DNA of 64,000 nucleotides from UBA1547 sp035399865 (GCA_035399865.1 DAOPJW010000003.1:62001-126000); one strand, 5' to 3'. Positions 50,657-60,528 are shown, counted from the stretch's first letter. The notes: generated by a model not told the origin, from the letters alone. Numbers and translations are program-made.

Positions 50657-53004
50657 AATATATTCGACTAATTATATTTTCGTTAGTAACAGTTTTGTCT
50701 ATAAACATTATTGTGTTAGAGAACGACAGCCTCGCAATAAGTGGCGATTGTTTTTTTGAGGCCGGTGAATATATGGGAGGTGGCGATTGTGGCACAACAG
50801 GCGAATATGCCGAATATGGAGTAAATGATGTTTTAACTGGTAGGGACTCTTCGGGAAATGGAAAGGCAATCACAGGAGTAAATGATGTCGGTTCATTAGT
50901 ATCTTTCTTGAAAAGTAAATTATACGGTAGTGATACACATGACCAAATTGGTGCCGCCTTTATTATTATGCAGTTAATTAATGAATGTAAAAATGATTGT
51001 AAGTGGCCGACGGCCGATGACGTGGCAGAATTTGAAGAACGTATGACGGCGGAGAATAAAGTAACCGTATCTGTGATCTATTCTGACGTAGGACAAACGT
51101 CATATTACGATCCTGATAAAAAGAATGTTTTTTATGGTCCACACGTTATCGTAAATCGTGAAGTAATCGAAATACAACAAAATGGAGAGCATCGGGCTAC
51201 GATAGAAACAGGCTGTGGTAATTTAGTTGCGAATCCGATAGTAATTACGCCTATCGAAGAAATTATTGAACCTACTCCAAATGTTTGTCGTCCTCTTTTG
51301 TATGAAGTTAATGGCCATACTGATGTTAATGGTAGCGAAGTTAGTATAAGTATAAAAGTCGTGAATGATACTACTGGTAGAACTGTCTATAGCACAACTG
51401 TTAGAGGTGATGATACTCTTGATTTGACAAAAAAGTGCACAACGGGTGATACATTCACTGTATATGAAGACATTGCAAATCATAAACAAACTAAAAGGCG
51501 ATCTTGCCATACCACATCTTCTGGTAGTACATCTTGCCATTGGGTTTATACTTATGACAATCCATCAGAAACCTCGGGAAAAATAGGTCCATGTTTTGAT
51601 TATAGGCTAAACACTGGGATTATTTCTTTAAACTATTTACGAGCAGAACCGAATGCGACTGTAGACATCCAACCAACACTAGCTAGTGATGCTTGGACTA
51701 AATTGGGCTACCCATCTTTTTATAGTAAATATAGAACCCATACTAAAACAAAGACCTCTGAATGGCAGATTACAAAATTAACTTATCTTCCAAATATAAT
51801 GGTTCCGAGCACTGCCAGTGCTAGTAACCCTAATATTCCATGTAATCACTATTCAGGAAAAGATAAATGTGAAGTTTTTAATAGTGGTTCTGGCGTATTC
51901 AGCAATGCCAGTAAGCCAACTTTGATTGGTAGCGGTAATAGCCCATTAAAAAAATATACTGATAAGATGACAGATTTGCCAGCGGGAACGAAAATATGCT
52001 ATACATTTTCATTCAAAGCTAGCTCAAGTGATCCAAGCAATGACTCATTTAATCTCGATAACATGTGGCAACATTCATCATTAAAACTTGAAGAAAATTG
52101 TGTAATAATCGTAAAAAAACCAAAAGTACAGGTAATCGGTGGTGATTTAATAGTTGGTCGGACTAATACTTCTCCCACTACGAACTCTCAAATTTATACC
52201 ACTATTTCTGATAAAGGAAACTATTTTGGTAGCTGGGGAGAATACGGGTTATTTGCAACTGGGAAGATCACTGGTATGGCATCTGGATCGGCTTTTGCGA
52301 GTCCAACTGGTTCTAATCTTAAACAAATCTGTAGTTACAATACTCTAACTTTTGGTAATGCGGATAATCCAGTCGCAAATTGTACTGCATCATCATCTAA
52401 AGGTAAATATAAACAGAGCACCACAATTGTTGACGTAGCGTCCACCTTTGTTGGTAAAGGTGATAGCCTTCCACCAAATATCAGTGTAGATAATTTTTTC
52501 TCAGGCAACGGATTACGAATTGGAGAGAGGAATAGTAATCTTAACTTGACAGAAAGCACTCTTGAATCTGGAAAGTCGGTTGTTCTAAAGGTAAACGGAA
52601 CAGTTACGATATCTGGCAATCAGATTTACGAAAACAAAGATTATCACGGTATCTCAGAGATACCACAATTAGTAATAATTGCTGACAAAATAATAATCAA
52701 TTCAGATGTCACTCAAGTGGATGCTTGGTTGGTTGCAAATGATTCAGTGCAAACATGTGATGTAAATACAGATACCGATCTTACTATTAATCAGTGTAAT
52801 CGACCACTAACTGTTAATGGTCCTGTAATTACGAATAAGTTATATATGTTAAGAACGGCTGGCTCGGAACCTAATGAGGGGAGCGGTGATCCAGCTGAAA
52901 CATTTAATCTCAGAGCTGATGCGTATTTATGGTCTTTTGCCAGAGCATCCAGTAGTGGTCGTATTCAAACTGTGTATACAACTGAACTTCCCCCAAGATT
53001 TTAA
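50653..53004 (+). CDS. Large secreted/surface protein of unknown family
   Basis: 783 aa with an N-terminal signal-like helix (residues about 4-24) and no other membrane segment, so it is probably exported. It is rich in Ser, Thr, Asn, Gly and paired cysteines (for example RSCHTTSSGSTSCHW), and looks like a beta-rich extracellular protein. The final third (from about 500: VIGGDLIVGRTN, then GSWGEYGLFATGKITG) appears to be a separate domain. It is coupled to the TPR gene and lies 50-60 nt before pilM. A surface adhesin or pilus-associated factor is a guess from context. Confidence 0.6.
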   Translation: MKYIRLIIFSLVTVLSINIIVLENDSLAISGDCFFEAGEYMGGGDCGTTGEYAEYGVNDVLTGRDSSGNGKAITGVNDVGSLVSFLKSKLYGSDTHDQIGAAFIIMQLINECKNDCKWPTADDVAEFEERMTAENKVTVSVIYSDVGQTSYYDPDKKNVFYGPHVIVNREVIEIQQNGEHRATIETGCGNLVANPIVITPIEEIIEPTPNVCRPLLYEVNGHTDVNGSEVSISIKVVNDTTGRTVYSTTVRGDDTLDLTKKCTTGDTFTVYEDIANHKQTKRRSCHTTSSGSTSCHWVYTYDNPSETSGKIGPCFDYRLNTGIISLNYLRAEPNATVDIQPTLASDAWTKLGYPSFYSKYRTHTKTKTSEWQITKLTYLPNIMVPSTASASNPNIPCNHYSGKDKCEVFNSGSGVFSNASKPTLIGSGNSPLKKYTDKMTDLPAGTKICYTFSFKASSSDPSNDSFNLDNMWQHSSLKLEENCVIIVKKPKVQVIGGDLIVGRTNTSPTTNSQIYTTISDKGNYFGSWGEYGLFATGKITGMASGSAFASPTGSNLKQICSYNTLTFGNADNPVANCTASSSKGKYKQSTTIVDVASTFVGKGDSLPPNISVDNFFSGNGLRIGERNSNLNLTESTLESGKSVVLKVNGTVTISGNQIYENKDYHGISEIPQLVIIADKIIINSDVTQVDAWLVANDSVQTCDVNTDTDLTINQCNRPLTVNGPVITNKLYMLRTAGSEPNEGSGDPAETFNLRADAYLWSFARASSSGRIQTVYTTELPPRF

Positions 53005-53024
53005 TGGTCATTAGCGATTTCTGC

Positions 53025-53053
53025 TTGTTTTAGTGCTTATCCTTTTGTATAAT
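53025..53053 (+). promoter_or_regulatory. pil operon promoter
   Basis: TTGTTT (53025-53030), a 17-nt spacer, TATAAT (53048-53053). The first ATG (53055) is too close to the -10 box; the second in-frame ATG (53064) is 10 nt after it. Confidence 0.6.
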
Positions 53054-53063
53054 TATGACCAGA

Positions 53064-54113
53064 ATGTCACTAATAAAGGGTTCGGGCGATTTCTTTGCGA
53101 TAGATATAGGCACTAATGCAGTGCGAGTTGTTCAACTTGCCCCTTCTGGCTCTGATAATTGGGTATTACAGCATTACGGCTACGCCCCAGTAGACGAAAA
53201 AATTAGTGCAGGTAGCTCCAGTGAGGGTATGCGTCGTTTAGGCGAGATTATTATGACAGCCGTAGGTCAAAGTGGTATAAAGAAAAAGGATGTTGTAATT
53301 GGGCTACCTTCCAATAAGACTTTTACTACTGTTATTGATGTACCAATTATGAATCCTGCCGAACTAAAAAGCACAATTAAATATCAATGTGACCAATATA
53401 TACCGATGCCAATAGATGAAGCAAAGGTAGATTGGGCATTACTTGGTCAATCTTTGCATGACCCAAAACAACAAGAAGTACTTTTAGCAAGTACTTTGGT
53501 ATCTTATGCAGAAGAGCGTTTGGAATTTATCGAAGGGCTCGGTTTTAATGTTATCGGAGCCGAGCCTGATCAGATTGCTATTGTTCGATCCTTATTGCCA
53601 ACTGGCGTCAAAGATGCTCGCTTAATAATTGATATGGGTGAAAAAGCAACTGACTTAGCGATTACCTATAGTGAAAGTCCAAGGTTAGTTCGTAATATCC
53701 CAACGGGGCTAAAATCAATAGTCAAGGTTGCTACTCAAAACTTAAATGTTCAAGAAGATCAAGCTAGGCAATTTATTTTGAAATTTGGTTTGGCACCAGA
53801 TAAATTAGAAGGGCAAATATATAGAGCAGTAGAGAATACTTTAGACAATTTTGCCTCAGAATTAGTAAAATCTGTAAAGTTTTTCCAGACTAGGTATCCA
53901 GATACACCAGTTGGCGGAATATTACTATCAGGTTTTTCGGCAGTTATTCCACAATTTGGTGACTATATAACTGCAAAGACAGGAATTAGCACTAGTATTG
54001 CAAATCCTTGGCAGAGAGTTAGAGTTTCTCCTAATGATCAGCAACAACTAAGTGCTGTTGCGTCCGAATTTGCTACAGTCATAGGCTTGGCTCAGAGGAG
54101 AAATGACAAATGA
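53064..54113 (+). CDS. pilM: Type IV pilus assembly protein PilM
   Basis: An actin-like cytoplasmic ATPase-fold protein that links the PilN/PilO membrane complex to the motors. The phosphate-1 type motif is FFAIDIGTNAVRVVQL; later RLIIDMGEKATDLAI and GILLSGFSAVIP match the family. The longer form starts at ATG 53055, only 2 nt after TATAAT; I choose the in-frame ATG 53064 (MSLIKGSGDFF), which suits a leaderless transcript. The stop overlaps pilN. Confidence 0.93.
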   Translation: MSLIKGSGDFFAIDIGTNAVRVVQLAPSGSDNWVLQHYGYAPVDEKISAGSSSEGMRRLGEIIMTAVGQSGIKKKDVVIGLPSNKTFTTVIDVPIMNPAELKSTIKYQCDQYIPMPIDEAKVDWALLGQSLHDPKQQEVLLASTLVSYAEERLEFIEGLGFNVIGAEPDQIAIVRSLLPTGVKDARLIIDMGEKATDLAITYSESPRLVRNIPTGLKSIVKVATQNLNVQEDQARQFILKFGLAPDKLEGQIYRAVENTLDNFASELVKSVKFFQTRYPDTPVGGILLSGFSAVIPQFGDYITAKTGISTSIANPWQRVRVSPNDQQQLSAVASEFATVIGLAQRRNDK

Positions 54114-54838
54114 TAGAAATTAATTTAGTCCCTGATGTCAAACAGGAGTTAATAAAAGCACAGAGAGCTCGCAATACAGTAATCACTATTTCTATAATAG
54201 TTAGTGCTATATCGATTGCGGTAGTCTTATTACTTGTTGTTTATATTTTTACTGCCCAAAACCTAAGAAGCTCTTATTACGATGGTGAAATAACAAAGTA
54301 TAACAAACAATTTTCAAGTATTGAAGATTTATCAAAAATATTAACGATTCAGAACCAACTAAATAAGATAAACAATTTAAATAACGATAAGCCTATCGCT
54401 TCTAGAGTATTTAATATGTTAGTTGCTATTATTCCTCCACCTCCAAATGAAATAAAAATCTCAAAAATTGATATTGATACTGAATCTAACAAGGTTACTA
54501 TAGAAGGCCAGGCGGTTAATAGTTACGAGGCTTTAGATGTTTTTAGAAAAACAATAGCTAACGCTAATATTAAGTTCAAAGATAGTGATGAAAAAAGTCA
54601 AACGGTAGCTTTGGCGAATAAAATTAGTATAGACGATAACAATTACGGTGAGGATGCCACTGGACAAAAGGTCCTCAGATTTACGCTTACATTCAATTAT
54701 GCTGAAGAGTTGTTCGCATTATCATCTAAAGACGCTACCGTAGTAATTGTTGGTGAAGAGAATTCCACAGATTCATATAAGGGTGTACCTAAGAATATTT
54801 TTGCTGATAAAGCAAAAAGTTTAGAAGAGGAAGAATAG
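54110..54838 (+). CDS. pilN: Type IV pilus assembly protein PilN
   Basis: A bitopic inner-membrane protein, 242 aa. The N-terminal MIEINLVPDVKQELIKAQRAR contains the INLxP motif that binds PilM; one helix (residues about 22-47) is followed by a periplasmic-type ferredoxin-like domain. It overlaps pilM by 4 nt (ATGA). Confidence 0.9.
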   Translation: MIEINLVPDVKQELIKAQRARNTVITISIIVSAISIAVVLLLVVYIFTAQNLRSSYYDGEITKYNKQFSSIEDLSKILTIQNQLNKINNLNNDKPIASRVFNMLVAIIPPPPNEIKISKIDIDTESNKVTIEGQAVNSYEALDVFRKTIANANIKFKDSDEKSQTVALANKISIDDNNYGEDATGQKVLRFTLTFNYAEELFALSSKDATVVIVGEENSTDSYKGVPKNIFADKAKSLEEEE

Positions 54839-54843
54839 AAATC

Positions 54844-55596
54844 ATGGAAAATTCTCAAGATAGTATGAATCAACAACAAGTTCCAGAACCAAAAATTCAA
54901 GTAGCTCAACCAAAGGTAGTAGCTTTACGTAAACGAACTCAGATTTCGAAAGCTAAAAAGACAATGTTCTTATGGGTTGCTGGTGCTTCTGTTTTAGTAG
55001 GTTTTGCCTTAGTAATATCCGTATTCTTAGTTCAAATGTTAGTATTTAATGAAAAAGTACTGGCCGAGAAAAGTAGCACCGTTAAAATTTTGAAATCCAA
55101 TATTAGTAATGTTGATAAACTAAAATCAGAAGTTCGTGCTTTGGATTCAAACCAGGCTTTAATTAGTGCAAAAGCTAATTCAGATGATGAAACATTACAG
55201 GTTATTCTCGATGCTTTACCGTCTTTAGCGAATTCATCTGCTTTGGCTGCATCAATCCAGCAAAAACTATTATCTGGAATTGACGGTCTCGTGATAAATT
55301 CATTGCAACCCGATTTAGTCGTTGGCATTGAATCATTATCAGAAAATTCAATTGGAAATGCCTCAGCTAATAATTCTGAAACTCAAGGAATAATTACTTT
55401 TCGTTTTTCGGTTTCAGGCAGTTATGAATCTTTAAAGAAAGTATTATTAAATCTAGAAAAATCGATTAGAACTATAGATATAGTATCTTTTTCTGTTGAA
55501 AGTCAAGGTGATAAACAGGGACTAAATGTGAAAGCTCGTGCCTATTATGAGCCCGAAAGAATCGTTGAATTAAAGGATAAGATAATAAAGAGATGA
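54844..55596 (+). CDS. pilO: PilO-like type IV pilus assembly protein
   Basis: A 250-aa bitopic protein: a cytoplasmic tail of about 38 residues, one membrane helix (about 38-62), a coiled-coil segment (KSSTVKILKSNISNVDKLKS) and a C-terminal PilO-like domain (GIITFRFSVSGSYESLKKVLLNLEKSIR). It directly follows pilN and precedes a small membrane protein, as expected for the pilMNO(P) alignment complex. The assignment relies on position and topology more than on sequence. Confidence 0.8.
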   Translation: MENSQDSMNQQQVPEPKIQVAQPKVVALRKRTQISKAKKTMFLWVAGASVLVGFALVISVFLVQMLVFNEKVLAEKSSTVKILKSNISNVDKLKSEVRALDSNQALISAKANSDDETLQVILDALPSLANSSALAASIQQKLLSGIDGLVINSLQPDLVVGIESLSENSIGNASANNSETQGIITFRFSVSGSYESLKKVLLNLEKSIRTIDIVSFSVESQGDKQGLNVKARAYYEPERIVELKDKIIKR

Positions 55597-55832
55597 AAAA
55601 AACTGAAATAGCAATGATAATTCTTATAGCATCAATTAGTATTTTGACAGCATATTTTATTGGCTCAAGTATATTTGATGATATCTATATGGAAAATGAA
55701 AAAGTAAAAACTATCGATAGAGTAGAACTGTCTATTGATGATCCAAGCGAAAAAATATTTAATAAGGATGCTATTAATCCAGCTGTTCGTGTTCAAGTTG
55801 TAGGGACCGATTCAGAAAATAATACCCAATAA
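55593..55832 (+). CDS. Small membrane protein in the PilP position
   Basis: A 79-aa protein with one N-terminal helix (residues about 6-25) and a short external tail. It overlaps pilO by 4 nt and precedes pilB. In diderms this slot is pilP, a lipoprotein that contacts the secretin. Here there is no lipobox and no secretin gene, so it may be a reduced replacement. No sequence family recognised. Confidence 0.65.
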   Translation: MKKTEIAMIILIASISILTAYFIGSSIFDDIYMENEKVKTIDRVELSIDDPSEKIFNKDAINPAVRVQVVGTDSENNTQ

Positions 55833-55845
55833 GGATGGTCAAAAT

Positions 55846-57615
55846 ATGGCACTTCTAACTGGGGATATTCAAGAAAAGATGATAAGCCTTTTAATTGAAG
55901 AAGGTTTAGTTAGTAAATTAACTCTAGATGATGCCCAGATCGAATCAACTAAAGCAAATAAGCCTCTATTGGTATATTTAACAGAGCAAAATATTGTTGA
56001 TGATGAACTAATAACCCACGCTATAGCACATGTTTCTGGAGTTCCTTATATAAATTTATACAATAGCATTATAGACCAGAATGTTCTCAATATATTACCC
56101 CAAGACATAGCCGAACGCTATATGGCTGTGCCGTTAGCAGAAGTACAGAATCGCCTTGCTGTCGCTATGATTGATGCAAATAATGTCCAAGCTGTAGATT
56201 ATTTATCAAGTTTAGTCGAACGTCCTTTAAAAATATTTATGGCTTCAGAAATTAGTATACGTCATATCTTGAGTCAATATAAAACCGACTTATCTAGTGT
56301 GGATGAGGCAGCAATTGCCAGCCAACAAGAAGCAGTCCAAGAAACGAATAAAGAAGTTAAAACCATAGTTCAAGATTCTCCAATCAGTAAAGCACTGAGT
56401 ACGATTTTGGAGTACGCATTAAGAAATAGAGCCAGTGATGTGCATATCGAACCAATGGAAAAAACGTTAAAAATACGTTGTCGTGTTGATGGAATGCTCA
56501 GAGAAATTATGCAATTACCAAAAAGTATTGAACCTGCATTAGTTAGTCGAATAAAAATTTTATCCAACTTAAAGATAGATGAACATCGTACTCCTCAGGA
56601 TGGGCAATTCGCTGTCAATATTCTCAATAAAGAAGTTGATTTACGTATCGCTATTAGTCCCGTGATATGGGGTGAACAGGTGGTTATACGTCTACTGGAT
56701 AAATCTGGTAATTCTTTTAATATCGAAGAAATGGGTTATGCTGGACGTGCGTTGAGAGCTATAAGAAAGGGCATTCGTCGTCCAAATGGTATGGTGTTAA
56801 CTTCAGGTCCTACTGGAAGTGGAAAATCAACCAGCCTATACGCTCTAATAAAAGAGATAAAAGATGATGCCGTAAATATCGTGACATTAGAGGATCCAGT
56901 TGAATATAAAATGGCTGGAGTAAATCAAATTCAAGTCAATCCAGATGTTGGTTTGACGTTCGCTAATGGACTGCGTTCGATCTTGCGTCAAGATCCTGAT
57001 GTGGTGATGGTTGGAGAAATCCGTGATAGCGAGACCGCAAATTTGGCAGTACAAGCCGCATTGACTGGTCACTTAGTATTTAGTACACTTCATACAAATA
57101 GTGCCGCAGGAGTTTTGCCAAGGCTGCTAGATATGGGTATTGAACCTTTTTTGATTGCTAGTACTGTAAATACCATCATAGGTCAACGATTAGTTCGTCG
57201 TATTGCAAAAAAACGAGAATCATATATTTCAAATCCTATTGAAACTCAAAATATAAAAGCTACTATCGGTCATCTGTTGCCAAAATCTAAAGCGGATGTG
57301 GCGAGAATTTCTCAAGATTTAGGCTATAAAGACTTGCCCTTATCCACTCAAAACGCTTATACTTTAGTCAAGGGTATCGATACTCGTCAAGACCCAGCTC
57401 CAAATGGCTATAGTGGAAGAGCAGGTCTTTATGAGGTTATGGATGTCAACGAAGATATTCAGAAGCTAATTGTTACTAGAGCTACGAGTGCCGAGATTCA
57501 ACGTCGAGCTCAAGAACAGGGTATGATTACAATGCGTCAAGACGGATATTTAAAAGTTTTATCGGGAGTTACAAGTATTGAAGAAGTAAATCGAGTTACT
57601 GCGGATACAGCGTAA
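55846..57615 (+). CDS. pilB: Type IV pilus extension ATPase PilB, lacking the zinc tetracysteine
   Basis: A 589-aa GspE/PulE-family hexameric ATPase that drives pilus extension. N-terminal MshEN-like domain (residues 1 to about 150), then Walker A GPTGSGKSTSLYAL, the Asp box TLEDPVEYK, Walker B region ILRQDPDVVMVGEIRD and the His box TGHLVFSTLHTNSA. Most PilB proteins carry a C-x2-C ... C-x2-C zinc motif after QRLVRR; here that segment reads RIAKKRESYISNPIE, and the later part NGYSGRAGLYEV, with no cysteines. AAGGATGG lies upstream. Confidence 0.95.
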   Translation: MALLTGDIQEKMISLLIEEGLVSKLTLDDAQIESTKANKPLLVYLTEQNIVDDELITHAIAHVSGVPYINLYNSIIDQNVLNILPQDIAERYMAVPLAEVQNRLAVAMIDANNVQAVDYLSSLVERPLKIFMASEISIRHILSQYKTDLSSVDEAAIASQQEAVQETNKEVKTIVQDSPISKALSTILEYALRNRASDVHIEPMEKTLKIRCRVDGMLREIMQLPKSIEPALVSRIKILSNLKIDEHRTPQDGQFAVNILNKEVDLRIAISPVIWGEQVVIRLLDKSGNSFNIEEMGYAGRALRAIRKGIRRPNGMVLTSGPTGSGKSTSLYALIKEIKDDAVNIVTLEDPVEYKMAGVNQIQVNPDVGLTFANGLRSILRQDPDVVMVGEIRDSETANLAVQAALTGHLVFSTLHTNSAAGVLPRLLDMGIEPFLIASTVNTIIGQRLVRRIAKKRESYISNPIETQNIKATIGHLLPKSKADVARISQDLGYKDLPLSTQNAYTLVKGIDTRQDPAPNGYSGRAGLYEVMDVNEDIQKLIVTRATSAEIQRRAQEQGMITMRQDGYLKVLSGVTSIEEVNRVTADTA

Positions 57616-57633
57616 AAAGAAGGGTGGTAAAAA

Positions 57634-58704
57634 ATGAGCAGTCAAAATCTACGAATAGAAGCATTACTTGAGGATGTCGTACGTAAACATGCTTCAGATT
57701 TACATTTACAAGTAGGTTTGCCACCATTATTGCGAATTGACGGATCATTAGTGCCAATACCTGGACTAGATGTTTTAGATGAACAGACTGTCGAAATGTT
57801 AGTTTTTGCTGTTCTGGATCAAGACCAACGTCAGATATTATTAAAAGATAAAGAATTTGACTTTAGCTTTGCATTTGGAACTTTGGGACGTTTTCGGGTT
57901 AATGCCTTTCATGAAAGAGGTAATTTAGCGGCAGCTTTACGTTTAATACCAAATGAAATAAAAACAATAACTGAATTAGGGCTTCCAAATGTAGTTATGA
58001 GTTTCGCAGATTACCCAAGAGGACTGGTGCTTATTACGGGTCCGACTGGTAGTGGCAAATCTACGACATTAGCTGCTTTGGTTGACAAAATAAACACTGA
58101 AAGATCTAGCCATATAATCACTATAGAAGATCCTATTGAATTCACACACAAATCAAAAAAATCAGCCGTCGTTCAGCGTGAAGTTCATTATGATACTTAT
58201 AGTTTTAGTGCCGCTCTAAGGTCAAGCTTACGTCAAGATCCAGACGTAGTATTAATCGGTGAAATGAGGGATCTGGAAACCATAAGTGCTGCTATTACTA
58301 TCGCTGAAACTGGTCACTTAGTATTTGCGACACTACATACAAATAGTGCTTCCCAGTCGGTAGATCGTATGATTGATGTATTTCCTCCGCATCAACAACC
58401 GCAAATTCGTGCACAGCTTTCGAATATATTAATGGCAATATGTTCGCAACGTTTGATTCCTGCCATAGGTGGCGGTAGGTTAGTTGCTTCAGAAATATTG
58501 ATTGCTAACCCAGCAGTTCGAAATATTATTCGTGAAGGTAAAGCTCACCAGCTAGATGCCGTTATCCAGACTGGTGCTGATCAAGGAATGCAGACTATGG
58601 ATAGGAATCTAGTCAATTTAGTACAAAATGGCACTGTTACATACGATTCGGCTCGTGAAGTTGCGGTTGATTTAGGAGAATTCGAGAGGTTAATGAGAGG
58701 ATAA
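57634..58704 (+). CDS. pilT: Type IV pilus retraction ATPase PilT
   Basis: A 356-aa motor for pilus retraction, i.e. twitching and DNA or cell pulling. The N-terminal PAS-like domain is ALLEDVVRKHASDLHLQVGLPPLLRIDG (split), Walker A GPTGSGKSTTLAAL, Walker B LRQDPDVVLIGEMRD, and the C-terminal AIRSE-like retraction motif appears as AIRE-like IIREGKAHQLDAVIQTG. It is 18 nt after pilB and 2 nt before pilC. A retraction motor means the pili are dynamic. Confidence 0.95.
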   Translation: MSSQNLRIEALLEDVVRKHASDLHLQVGLPPLLRIDGSLVPIPGLDVLDEQTVEMLVFAVLDQDQRQILLKDKEFDFSFAFGTLGRFRVNAFHERGNLAAALRLIPNEIKTITELGLPNVVMSFADYPRGLVLITGPTGSGKSTTLAALVDKINTERSSHIITIEDPIEFTHKSKKSAVVQREVHYDTYSFSAALRSSLRQDPDVVLIGEMRDLETISAAITIAETGHLVFATLHTNSASQSVDRMIDVFPPHQQPQIRAQLSNILMAICSQRLIPAIGGGRLVASEILIANPAVRNIIREGKAHQLDAVIQTGADQGMQTMDRNLVNLVQNGTVTYDSAREVAVDLGEFERLMRG

Positions 58705-58706
58705 TA

Positions 58707-59918
58707 ATGAAAAAATATTCATATGAGGCTCGTGATCAAGCTACTGACAAAATCGTTAAGGCTAATGTTCAGGCAAATTCAGAAAGTGCAGCTGCAAAAT
58801 TATTAATCAATCAAGGATTTACTCCTCTCGATATAAAAGAAATAAAGGAAAATGATAATTTATTATCGAAATTATCCAATCGAATAACAACCAAAGACAG
58901 AGTAGTCTTTACTCGTCAACTTGCGACATTAATTGGGGCAGGATTGCCATTGTCACAAAGTTTGAATACCGTTTTGGAACAAACTCAAAATAAAAAACTA
59001 CAATCTATTGTTCAAGATATATCCGTATCCGTTGAGGGAGGAAAATCACTTTCTGAATCTTTTTCGAAATTTCCAGAAGTATTTGATCAAGTGTTCTTAT
59101 CGCTTGTTGGTGCGGGTGAGGCTTCGGGAACACTCGATAATGCATTACAAAGGATAGCTTATCAACAAGAAAAAGATGCTGCAACGATGAGTAAAATTAA
59201 AGGAGCATTAACTTATCCGATTATTGTGTTAGTAGTTATATTTGGTGTAATGGCTTTTATGTTATTTACAGTGGTGCCTCAGGTCGAAAAACTGTACATT
59301 GATTTAAAAAAAGAGTTACCTTTTTTGACAAAGGCGATGGTTATGATGGCAGATTTTGTCAGTAATTATTGGTGGTTGTTAATAATTGCCACTTGTGTAT
59401 TTTTGTATTTTTTTGTTCAATGGTTAAAAACTGAAAGTGGCATAAAGATAAAGGACACATTTAAATTAAACATTCCGATATTCGGCGACATGTTTAAAAA
59501 ATTATATATGGCACGATTCATGCGAACTGGACAGACATTGCTCAGCACAGGTGTTAGTATGCTAGATGTATTAAAAATTACTTCCAGATCAGTCAATAAC
59601 ACTATTGTTGAAAAAAGTATCATGAATGCTACGGAAAAAGTAAAAGGTGGTAAAGCTTTGTCGGTAGCTTTAAAGCCCGAAAATTACATATTAACTCTTG
59701 TTCCGCAAATGATAAAAATTGGCGAACAATCTGGACGTATCGATGAAATGATGGGAAAAACTGCTCAGGTTTATGAAGATGAGCTTGATGAACAAATAAA
59801 GGCGATATCGACTGCCATAGAACCTATATTGATGGTTGTTTTGGCGGTTGTAGCAGGTAGTATGGTCGGGGCAATTTTATTACCGATCTATTCTCTAGTA
59901 AACGGAATGAATGTATAG
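58707..59918 (+). CDS. pilC: Type IV pilus inner-membrane platform PilC
   Basis: A 403-aa GspF/PilC protein with two related cytoplasmic helical domains (FTRQLATLIGAGLPLSQSL near residue 70; ARFMRTGQTLLSTGVSMLDVL near 270), each followed by hydrophobic helices. It forms the rotor that inserts pilins above PilB/PilT. The two GSPII_F-domain signatures are complete. It directly follows pilT and ends the pilM-to-pilC run. Confidence 0.95.
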   Translation: MKKYSYEARDQATDKIVKANVQANSESAAAKLLINQGFTPLDIKEIKENDNLLSKLSNRITTKDRVVFTRQLATLIGAGLPLSQSLNTVLEQTQNKKLQSIVQDISVSVEGGKSLSESFSKFPEVFDQVFLSLVGAGEASGTLDNALQRIAYQQEKDAATMSKIKGALTYPIIVLVVIFGVMAFMLFTVVPQVEKLYIDLKKELPFLTKAMVMMADFVSNYWWLLIIATCVFLYFFVQWLKTESGIKIKDTFKLNIPIFGDMFKKLYMARFMRTGQTLLSTGVSMLDVLKITSRSVNNTIVEKSIMNATEKVKGGKALSVALKPENYILTLVPQMIKIGEQSGRIDEMMGKTAQVYEDELDEQIKAISTAIEPILMVVLAVVAGSMVGAILLPIYSLVNGMNV

Positions 59919-60014
59919 GTATGGACATAAAACTACATGTAGTCTAATATAAACTTAAGCGTTTTATCGCAAATATTATTTATTAATATTCATAAGAAAG
60001 GTGGAATAACTTCA

Positions 60015-60509
60015 ATGAACAACAAAAAAGAAAAAGGCTTTACTATCATAGAGGTCGTTTTAGTTCTAGCTATTGCTGGATTAATATTTATGATGGTGTT
60101 TATCGCTTTGCCTGCTCTTCAGAGAAGTCAAAGGGATACTCAACGTAAGAATGATCTTAGTCGGGCTATGACAGCTGTTATGAATTATCAAGGTGCAAAC
60201 AGGGGTAGTTTACCTTCAGATTGGGGAACGTTTACTTCAAACTATCTGACAACGACTGGTAGTGATGCTTTTATAGATCCTTCGGGAGTAAATAAAAATC
60301 AGGCTGACGAAGCGGACGCCACGTATGAGTTCGTTCCTAAGGATGATGTAATGAGTGGTAATTTTTCCTCCGAAGATACTCAGAACGTTATATATTATGC
60401 GGTTGGATTTACCTGTGGTTCTGATGGAGAAGTGAAGTCGGAAGGATCTAGAAAAGTCGCTCTTCGTATGTATCTTGAAGGTGGTGGTGTCTACTGTACT
60501 AATAACTAG
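60015..60509 (+). CDS. Type IV prepilin (major-type)
   Basis: A 164-aa prepilin. Leader MNNKKEKG is cut before Phe; the mature N-terminus is FTIIEVVLVLAIAGLIFMMVF with Glu5, followed by a soluble domain containing ALQRSQRDTQRKNDLSRAM. AAAGGTGG lies upstream, so it is Shine-Dalgarno led. It has its own terminator, consistent with a highly expressed single gene. I call it the probable major pilin because of that transcript and its position, but this is not proven. Confidence 0.88.
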   Translation: MNNKKEKGFTIIEVVLVLAIAGLIFMMVFIALPALQRSQRDTQRKNDLSRAMTAVMNYQGANRGSLPSDWGTFTSNYLTTTGSDAFIDPSGVNKNQADEADATYEFVPKDDVMSGNFSSEDTQNVIYYAVGFTCGSDGEVKSEGSRKVALRMYLEGGGVYCTNN

Positions 60510-60528
60510 ACATAAAAACTATTTTTTA

